From positions 1-17,569 of the forward strand of contig JAILHZ010000069.1 of assembly GCA_024695545.1 (NCBI GenBank): DNA of 17,569 nucleotides, in the 5' to 3' direction. Origin of the DNA: Clostridiales bacterium (GTDB taxonomy: Bacteria > Bacillota_A > Clostridia > Saccharofermentanales > Saccharofermentanaceae). Shown here one piece after another: positions 12,677-17,569 of the stretch. The position numbers and the translations under genes were made by a program. Numbering within the stretch: position 1 is the first letter of the stretch; every line of letters starts with the position of its first letter. The notes beneath the pieces are model-generated. The model saw only the letters and a program-made list of their open reading frames with translations. It was not told where the DNA came from and did not search any database.

Positions 12677-14803
12677 TTATGCCTCTTCGGCGTTTCTCTC
12701 GAAGACCATGATTACGCGGTCTTCCTTAATGGAAACGGAACTTGCAGAAAGGCTCATGCTTTCGCCGCCCATAGCAGCCTGCATTCTTCCGCCTTCATCA
12801 TTGATCATGCTGTGGAGTCTCCATCCGGAAGCTGCCTTGGTCGCCAGGATCTCCGCGATACGCTCCGAGTTAACTTCACCATTGGAAAGATGCGGTACAA
12901 CAACTACGGAATACTCTTTCATACCATCTGCGATGGAAACAGCACCGCCCACCGGCATATTATCGATGCGATCCTGAAGTTTCTTGATCGCATTCTGAGT
13001 TTCATTAAGCTGCTTCTCGAGTTCTTCCTTTGACTTTGCCATCTCTGCCAACTCACTTTCCTTCTTCTTAATTTCATCCTGAAGCTTGCCCTTCTCGCTC
13101 TCGGAAAGTGCGGACTCCTTCAGTGAAACGGCACGCTTCTCAGCCTTGAGGATCAGCTCCTGAGCTTCAACCTCTGCCAGTTTCTTAGCAATCTTCGAAT
13201 CCGCGATGATGGACTTGGCTGTCTCCAGCTCATCTTTCAGAGAGTTAATCTGCTTCTCGTAATTGCTCTTGTTTGCCTCCTGCTCCTTGGTCATCTTCGC
13301 GATGTCCGACTCAAGAGCTGCCTTCTGCTTCGCGATCACATCGCATCCGGCCTTAGCTTCCGCCTGCAGTCTGTCCTTCTCAGCCTGTGCATCATGAACA
13401 GCCTTATTCGCCTGCTCCAGTTTCTGCGCAGCCTCCTGCTCCATCTTCTGCTTCTCCTGCTGAGCCAGATTAAGGACCCGGGAAGCTTCCTGATCGAGTT
13501 TCGCCTTCTCAGCCTGGGACTTCTGCAGCTCTGCCTGAGCCTGGGAAGCAATGCGGTTGCTCTCATCATTGGTTTCCTTGATGATGCGGTCTCTCTCGGC
13601 AGTTGTCTCCGCAATAATGCGCTCTCTGTCTGCCGTAGTCTCCATGATGATCCGGTCGCGCTCATCGGTGGTTTCCTTGATGATGCGGTCACGTTCAGTC
13701 GTTGTTTCCTCAATAATGCGGGTCCTCTCGGACTCCGCCTCTTTCTTCATGGAAGCAACGGCAGTATCCAGGTTTTCTTTCTCCTGGGCAATTGTTTCAT
13801 ACGCTTTCTGCGTCTCATCGAGAGCCGCCTGCATGCGTGCGGAATCTTCCTCCAACTGTTTCTGATGAGCCTGTGCCTTTTCGACCTCCGCCATGATGCG
13901 CTGGGCTTCCGCCACATACGCCTGCATCTCGGAGTCAGCCTGCTTCTTCGTATTCTCGAGTTCAGCGAGTACCTGCTGGGCTTCAGCTAATGCTGCCGCT
14001 TTTGCCTGCTCACCTTCAGCAATAGATGCAGCCTTCGCATCTTCGCCTTCCTTAAGCATCTTCTTGGTGGTCGCTTCCGCTTCCTCCTCGAGTTTCTTCT
14101 TGACCGCTTCGTAATCGGTCTTCATCGTATTCAGAGATGCTTCCATCTCCTTATAGTCTTTCTCGGCCGCATCACGGCGCTCGATGGCTTCCTTCGCTGC
14201 CGCCTCGGCGATCTGTGCCTCGTCGATCAGCTGCTGCCTTCTTGCCATCGCGTCTTCATATTCTTTTCTAACCTGGATCGCAAGCTGCTCAGTTTCCTGA
14301 TGCGCAGACGCCAAAATCGCTTCCTGCTCTTTCTTTGCCTGCTTGATCATCTCTTCACGCTCGACCGCCATCTCTTTTCTGGCTTCCTCGCGTACTTTCT
14401 CCTGCTCTGCAGATACGTCCAGCTGACGCTTCTTTTCGATTTCTACCTGCTCACGGACCTCTTCGAGTTCTTTTTCAAGAGCTTTACGTTCATCAAGAGC
14501 ACGCTTCCTGATCTCGACATACTCTGTCTCGATGCGAAGTTTCTCTGACTCCAGCTGCTGATTGAGTGTCTCGATCTCACGCTGATTTCTCGCCTTCATC
14601 TCAACGATGATCTTCTCTTCTTCGGAACGTTTCTGCTCTACACGTGCGCTGGCTTCCTGCTCGCTTCGCTTGATGTTCTCACTGGCTTCCTGCCGTGCTA
14701 CATCCTCACCTTCACGTGCAGCCTTCTGGAAATCGTACTTGCACATGAAGCAACGCGCTACGTTATCTCCCATCATAACGCCACATACAGGACATTTCTT
14801 CAT
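12677..14803 (-). CDS. zinc-ribbon coiled-coil protein with DUF4177-like C-terminus
   Basis: A 708-residue protein in three parts. An N-terminal C4 zinc ribbon (Cys4, Cys7, Cys18, Cys21) is followed by a very long, highly charged alpha-helical coiled coil (about 28-615) without membrane segments. The C-terminal domain (about 627-704) is YSVVVVPHL... with KAASGWRLHSMIND and VIMVFERN, the pattern of DUF4177-like small domains (strand, helix, GWRL, strand ending FER). The middle carries six 11-residue repeats (356-421). No signal peptide, so probably cytoplasmic. The architecture suggests a scaffold or filament; no function is known to me. It has its own promoter and terminator but follows directly after four zinc-ribbon membrane proteins with similar N-terminal ribbons, which suggests a shared task. 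Start supported by GAGGGG about 10 bases upstream. Confidence 0.85.
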   Translation of the reverse strand: MKKCPVCGVMMGDNVARCFMCKYDFQKAAREGEDVARQEASENIKRSEQEASARVEQKRSEEEKIIVEMKARNQREIETLNQQLESEKLRIETEYVEIRKRALDERKALEKELEEVREQVEIEKKRQLDVSAEQEKVREEARKEMAVEREEMIKQAKKEQEAILASAHQETEQLAIQVRKEYEDAMARRQQLIDEAQIAEAAAKEAIERRDAAEKDYKEMEASLNTMKTDYEAVKKKLEEEAEATTKKMLKEGEDAKAASIAEGEQAKAAALAEAQQVLAELENTKKQADSEMQAYVAEAQRIMAEVEKAQAHQKQLEEDSARMQAALDETQKAYETIAQEKENLDTAVASMKKEAESERTRIIEETTTERDRIIKETTDERDRIIMETTADRERIIAETTAERDRIIKETNDESNRIASQAQAELQKSQAEKAKLDQEASRVLNLAQQEKQKMEQEAAQKLEQANKAVHDAQAEKDRLQAEAKAGCDVIAKQKAALESDIAKMTKEQEANKSNYEKQINSLKDELETAKSIIADSKIAKKLAEVEAQELILKAEKRAVSLKESALSESEKGKLQDEIKKKESELAEMAKSKEELEKQLNETQNAIKKLQDRIDNMPVGGAVSIADGMKEYSVVVVPHLSNGEVNSERIAEILATKAASGWRLHSMINDEGGRMQAAMGGESMSLSASSVSIKEDRVIMVFERNAEEA
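13541..13738 (-). repeat. six tandem 33-bp repeats coding for hendecads
   Basis: Residues 356-421 of the coiled-coil protein form six in-frame 11-residue units; the four best read TTTERDRIIKE, TTDERDRIIME, TTADRERIIAE and TTAERDRIIKE, flanked by AESERTRIIEE and TNDESNRIASQ. Eleven-residue periodicity favours a straight or slightly right-handed coiled coil, as in stalk and surface-layer proteins. The DNA copies differ mostly at third positions, so the array is not a very recent expansion. Confidence 0.9.
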
Positions 14804-14826
14804 TTGTAACTACCCCTCATCGAAAG

Positions 14827-14867
14827 AATTGTAAAACAATTATACAACCTTTTTAGATATTTTTCAT
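14827..14867 (-). promoter_or_regulatory. promoter and palindrome of the coiled-coil gene
   Basis: On the minus strand, -35 ATGAAA (14862-14867), a 17-base spacer and a perfect -10 TATAAT (14839-14844). AATTGT-AAA-ACAATT (14827-14841 on the plus strand) is a perfect 6-bp inverted repeat overlapping the end of the -10 box and the transcription start, a likely operator. The remaining gap to the next gene (14868-14912) holds only a weak hairpin (about 14871-14892). Confidence 0.65.
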
Positions 14868-14912
14868 TGGTTACTGTGGAATTTCACAATAAATAGACAA
14901 AATTTTTTCACA

Positions 14913-15665
14913 TTACATGAAAAGAGAAAACGCCGAACCCACGAATTTCAGTGATGATTTCAGTATGCTTCCGTCGAGAAATGCCGTATAGTTTGCAAGA
15001 TAACGGAGTACATAAATAAGAATAAGAAGGACAACTACCGCGATAATGGAAATGATCGCCAGTACCCGGCAGACATTAAAATGCTTCTTGGCGCGGACCG
15101 GATCGGTCTCGCCTGCGCCCAGGCACGAAAGGATCAGCGATACGATACATAGTGGCAGCGGAAAAAGCACTCCGAATACCGTCAGCAGCGAGACCACCAT
15201 CAGGAAGATGGAAATACCGCGGATCGCCTCGAAATCAGGCACTTCCGTGGCATCAATATGATAATAATCACTCTCTTCCCAATAAGTATTCCGCGGGAAA
15301 AGCACTACCGGCGCAATATTCGGCTGGAATACAGGCGCAGCAACGGGCTGTCCCTGTGCGTATGCCGGGGATGCCGGTGCGTAAGCCTGTGTGGCCGGTG
15401 CGAACACCGCCGGAGCCGGCTGAGGCCTGATATCCGGCATATTATTGACCGGCATTGTCACATTATCGAAGGAGACGGGAACGAACTCCGACTCGACCTC
15501 TTTCTTCGATGACGGCGAGGATGGCAGCGGCGGCAGACCGGGCAGGCCGGAATAGGCCGGAGCATTTTCTGCTCCGACATCACCGGTTTTCTCGATCTTC
15601 AGGCCACAGTCCGGACAGAACTTAGCAACATCCGACAATTCCCTGTGGCAGCGTGCGCACTGCAT
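14913..15665 (-). CDS. zinc-ribbon protein with Pro-rich linker and two membrane helices
   Basis: A 250-residue protein: N-terminal C4 zinc ribbon (Cys3, Cys6, Cys17, Cys20 in CARCHRELSDVAKFCPDC), a long Pro/Ala-rich linker (about 28-125) with repeated AP and QAYAP/PAYAQ pieces, and two membrane helices (about 150-183 and 199-223). Between the helices is a short basic loop (GETDPVRAKKHFNVCR), and the tail is mildly hydrophobic. The layout is that of the three shorter neighbours, but the membrane part is clearly more divergent. GAGGTG lies 6 bases before the ATG. It is the last gene of the zinc-ribbon operon. Function unknown; the ribbon should face the cytoplasm. Confidence 0.85.
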   Translation of the reverse strand: MQCARCHRELSDVAKFCPDCGLKIEKTGDVGAENAPAYSGLPGLPPLPSSPSSKKEVESEFVPVSFDNVTMPVNNMPDIRPQPAPAVFAPATQAYAPASPAYAQGQPVAAPVFQPNIAPVVLFPRNTYWEESDYYHIDATEVPDFEAIRGISIFLMVVSLLTVFGVLFPLPLCIVSLILSCLGAGETDPVRAKKHFNVCRVLAIISIIAVVVLLILIYVLRYLANYTAFLDGSILKSSLKFVGSAFSLFM

Positions 15666-15687
15666 ATCTGCACCTCATGCTATATCT

Positions 15688-15709
15688 CCGGATGCATGAA
15701 GACATCCGG
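15688..15709 (-). other. intercistronic hairpin
   Basis: CCGGATG (15688-15694) and CATCCGG (15703-15709) form a perfect 7-bp stem with an 8-base loop in the 50-base gap between two zinc-ribbon genes. No T-run follows on either strand, so it is more likely an mRNA stabilising or processing hairpin than a terminator. It ends about 12 bases before the ribosome binding site of the downstream gene. Confidence 0.55.
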
Positions 15710-15715
15710 TATAGA

Positions 15716-16219
15716 TTACTTATTATTCATTGACTCCATAATGGATTCGTACGATTCCTTGATTGCGTCGATGAATCCATCAAATCCGCCGTACTGCTGG
15801 TAAACACTGATGACGAACCATACGATCGAAAGGATGATGACAACGATCGAGAGAATGAGCATGATCAAGGCAACTTTTCTATAGGAGCTCTCCTGATCCG
15901 CGTTTGCAGCATTCTTGACCTTCGCGGCAAAGACGATACCGATGATTGACATTGCAATAGAACCGAATGTAAAACACAGGCAGCACAGAATTACCGACAC
16001 GATCAGCGTGAGAATATTTCCGGCGAGAAGTCCTCCGGCACCGCCGGGTGTATAAAATGTCGGATTTGTCGGAACCGGCGCCTGAGCCGGCTCATAGGAA
16101 GGTGTACTCTCTACCGGGATCGGCTGGGGTGCCACCGGAGTCTCTTCTACCTTAGCTCCGCAGTTCTGGCAGAAAGGTTTTCCGCCTGTCTCATTTCCAC
16201 AATACTTACATGTAGGCAT
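15716..16219 (-). CDS. zinc-ribbon, CD225/dispanin-like membrane protein (copy 3)
   Basis: A 167-residue protein. C4 zinc ribbon Cys4, Cys7, Cys17, Cys20 (CKYCGNETGGKPFCQNCG), a Pro-rich linker (about 27-57), then GGAGGLLAGNILTLIVSVIL opening the first membrane helix (about 63-98). A short polar loop beginning AAKVKNAANADQESSYRK leads to the second helix (about 115-139), and a C-terminal tail with YGGFDGFIDAI follows. Two helices joined by a loop starting AAKV is the CD225/dispanin (IFITM-like) pattern; the assignment is by pattern only. AAGGAG lies 8 bases upstream of the start. It is closest to the 160-aa neighbour, sharing AGGLLAGNI, SIIGIVF and the YGG tail motif, so the two arose by local duplication. 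Confidence 0.87.
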   Translation of the reverse strand: MPTCKYCGNETGGKPFCQNCGAKVEETPVAPQPIPVESTPSYEPAQAPVPTNPTFYTPGGAGGLLAGNILTLIVSVILCCLCFTFGSIAMSIIGIVFAAKVKNAANADQESSYRKVALIMLILSIVVIILSIVWFVISVYQQYGGFDGFIDAIKESYESIMESMNNK

Positions 16220-16264
16220 ACTATTTCTCCTTAAAATGTTCTCTTGAAAAGCACAGACACCTTT

Positions 16265-16747
16265 TTATCTGTTCTTGGCATTCTCCATGATCTCGTCAAA
16301 GTATCCGCCCCATCCGCCGTAATTCTGGTAAACCACGATATTTACGAGAATAATACCGATGACCAGGAAAACGATTCCGAGGATAAGCATGATAATAGCG
16401 ACTGTCCTGTTCGAATTCGATTCCTGCAGGCTTTTCGCATGTCCGGCCTTGACTGAAAAGACGATACCGATGATCGACAGTGCGATGGAGATGATCGGAG
16501 TAAGACCGCAGAAGAAAATGCAACTCAATACAAGAACAATGATATTTCCTGCAAGAAGTCCGCCGGCTCCTTTCGGTGTATAGTAAGGCTGCTGCACCGG
16601 CATCTGCATCTGCTGCGGATAGACCGGCTGAGGTGCGATCTGAGGCGCGATCGGCGGAGCTTCCTGGATCTGATCTACTTTTGCTCCGCAGTTCTGGCAG
16701 AATAAAGACCCACCGGTCTCCTCGCCACAATATTTACACTTTGCCAT
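16265..16747 (-). CDS. zinc-ribbon, CD225/dispanin-like membrane protein (copy 2)
   Basis: A 160-residue paralogue of the next gene. C4 ribbon Cys4, Cys7, Cys17, Cys20 (CKYCGEETGGSLFCQNCG), a Pro/Gln-rich linker (about 27-57), membrane helix 1 (about 63-98), a loop with VKAGHAKSLQESNSNR (99-114), helix 2 (about 115-139) and the tail YQNYGGWGGYFDEIM. GGAGG lies 8 bases before the start. The 45-base gap to the next gene contains only that gene's ribosome binding site region. Confidence 0.87.
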   Translation of the reverse strand: MAKCKYCGEETGGSLFCQNCGAKVDQIQEAPPIAPQIAPQPVYPQQMQMPVQQPYYTPKGAGGLLAGNIIVLVLSCIFFCGLTPIISIALSIIGIVFSVKAGHAKSLQESNSNRTVAIIMLILGIVFLVIGIILVNIVVYQNYGGWGGYFDEIMENAKNR

Positions 16748-16795
16748 ATTTCTTCCTCCTCTTCCCTTCTACAAAAACATCTTCGATTTACTGTA

Positions 16796-16824
16796 ATAAT
16801 AAATTGTTTAGATATCTTTAGCAA
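16796..16824 (-). promoter_or_regulatory. possible internal promoter of the zinc-ribbon operon
   Basis: On the minus strand, TTGCTA (16819-16824), a 17-base spacer and TATTAT (16796-16801) in the 89-base gap before copy 2, the longest gap in the cluster. Four of six and five of six consensus matches with ideal spacing. It would allow copies 2 and 3 and the 250-aa gene to be expressed apart from the first two genes. Confidence 0.4.
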
Positions 16825-16836
16825 CCATTCCCGTTA

Positions 16837-17328
16837 TCAGAAGATGATCGAGAACAGTCCGTGTGCGAGCGTACCGATGATCTTCAGGATAATAAGAACG
16901 ACAAATCCAACGGCCAGCGCTACGATTCCCAGTGTCAGCATAAGCGTGGCCACACTCTTGTTTCTGTTCACTTCCGCATCACTTCTGCAGGTTTTGACCT
17001 TCGAAGCACTGATTATACCGATGATCGAGAAGATCACGGCAATACTGGTTACACCCAGCGAGTTACAGAACGTAAGAACTCCCAGGATGAGCACGATAAT
17101 GTTCGCCGTGAGAAGTCCCGTCGCAGTCTGCGGACGGAAGTACTTATTCTCCTGCACCGGCTGCTCTGCACCTTTGCTCTGCTCTGTATAGACCGTATCC
17201 GAGTTTTCCAGCTGGCGGTAATCCTCCTCGGTCATTCTCGTCGGAGTGACCGCTTCGACCTGCGCGCCGCAGCTCTGGCAGAACTGGGTCGTTCCGGCTT
17301 CATTTCCACAATATCTGCAAATTGGCAT
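16837..17328 (-). CDS. zinc-ribbon, CD225/dispanin-like membrane protein (copy 1)
   Basis: A 163-residue paralogue. C4 ribbon Cys4, Cys7, Cys17, Cys20 (CRYCGNEAGTTQFCQSCG). The linker (about 24-66) is here acidic and polar rather than Pro-rich. Helix 1 lies at about 70-107, a loop with ASKVKTCRSDAEVNRNKS (108-125) follows, then helix 2 at about 126-150 and a hydrophobic C-terminus in place of the YGG tail. AGGAGG about 9 bases before the start abuts the stop codon of the DUF2752-like gene, 13 bases upstream, so the two are co-translated. It is the most divergent of the three short copies. Confidence 0.87.
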   Translation of the reverse strand: MPICRYCGNEAGTTQFCQSCGAQVEAVTPTRMTEEDYRQLENSDTVYTEQSKGAEQPVQENKYFRPQTATGLLTANIIVLILGVLTFCNSLGVTSIAVIFSIIGIISASKVKTCRSDAEVNRNKSVATLMLTLGIVALAVGFVVLIILKIIGTLAHGLFSIIF

Positions 17329-17341
17329 TTCACTTTCCTCC

Positions 17342-17569
17342 TTAAGGAGCCAGTATCGTTAACGGCCACACCGGAATATTCCGAAGCACCGTGAAAAGCA
17401 CTATTCCCACACCGACAGCGATAACTGACCAGATCGGGATCGTCTGCGGGATCCACATGACCCTTCTTCTGAACAGCAGCGTCGTAATAGCAACCAGATA
17501 GTACCACGCCAGAATAAAAGCCGCAAACGGGAACATCAGATTATAGTCAAAGGCCTGCAGGATATGTCC
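17342..17569 (-). CDS. DUF2752-like membrane protein, N-terminus cut by window edge
   Basis: The last 75 residues of a gene that enters from beyond the window; the frame is open to the edge. Visible are FDYNLMFPFAAFILAWYYLV, a membrane segment, a basic turn (FRRRVMWIP), a second membrane segment (IPIWSVIAVGVGIVLFTVL) and the ending RNIPVWPLTILAP. A membrane pair finishing in RNIPxxPxxxLAP is typical of DUF2752, whose N-terminal half (CPGCG-type motif) would lie outside the window. DUF2752 genes are, from my recollection, often found beside CD225-like and zinc-ribbon membrane proteins, as here. Function unknown. Confidence 0.75.
   Translation of the reverse strand, partial: GHILQAFDYNLMFPFAAFILAWYYLVAITTLLFRRRVMWIPQTIPIWSVIAVGVGIVLFTVLRNIPVWPLTILAP

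Noticed and set aside
13541..13738. 33-bp periodic repeat considered as a CRISPR-like or mobile repeat
   Set aside because: The period is a multiple of three, in frame, and without unique spacers; it encodes 11-residue coiled-coil units.
13394..13990. Leu-rich 198-codon plus-strand frame resembling a membrane protein
   Set aside because: It is the reverse complement of the Glu/Lys/Gln-rich coiled-coil coding region; such antisense frames always look Leu/Phe/Ser-rich.

Overview
The window looks like a chromosomal segment of a Bacillota (Firmicutes) genome, most likely class Clostridia. Reasons: a canonical T-box leader, the hprK-murB-rapZ-whiA cell-envelope/carbon-control operon, a PadR + DUF1700 pair, strong AGGAGG-type ribosome binding sites and TTGACA/TATAAT promoters. 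Every protein gene I can support lies on the minus strand, so the order of transcription runs from high to low coordinates. I see no rRNA, tRNA, CRISPR array, transposase or phage gene. The many long plus-strand frames are antisense shadows.

Layout in the direction of transcription. (1) 17569-14913: a probable operon with the C-terminal end of a DUF2752-like membrane protein, three paralogous short proteins (163, 160 and 167 aa) that each carry an N-terminal C4 zinc ribbon and a CD225/dispanin-like two-helix membrane region, and a fourth, more distant zinc-ribbon/two-helix protein (250 aa). (2) 14803-12677: a 708-aa protein with its own promoter, an N-terminal C4 zinc ribbon, about 600 residues of coiled coil with six tandem 11-residue repeats, and a C-terminal DUF4177-like domain; a strong terminator follows. 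(3) 12418-10337: a divergent EF-G-like translational GTPase in which the catalytic His of the DTPGH motif is Asp, with a perfect palindrome in its promoter spacer. (4) 10082-6337: hprK, murB, rapZ and whiA, tightly packed, with rapZ and whiA directly overlapping so that yvcK is missing from its usual place. (5) 6167-5391: an unrecognised membrane protein with its own terminator. (6) 5184-3630: a self-regulated PadR operon (PadR, DUF1700, small anchored protein with a Lys/Glu/Asp tail) behind a consensus promoter whose start region is covered by an inverted repeat. (7) 3506-1803: a phenylacetate-CoA ligase behind a complete T-box leader whose specifier codon reads UUC (Phe). (8) 1404-1: a double zinc-ribbon membrane protein and a short membrane protein cut by the window edge.

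The non-coding part is unusually rich. There is a T-box, a candidate c-di-GMP-I (GEMM-I)-like aptamer at 1509-1603 in front of the double zinc-ribbon gene, and two loci (1641-1786 and 10195-10312) that hold the same composite hairpin. Those hairpins have different but self-complementary outer and inner stems around conserved loop and junction bases. Each acts as the apparent terminator of the gene before it and is accompanied by a decayed tandem copy.

The best candidates for something new are the zinc-ribbon/membrane-protein array with its large coiled-coil partner, the covarying composite hairpin family, and the possible c-di-GMP aptamer in front of a zinc-ribbon membrane protein. All function calls rest on motif recognition by eye; no database search was possible.
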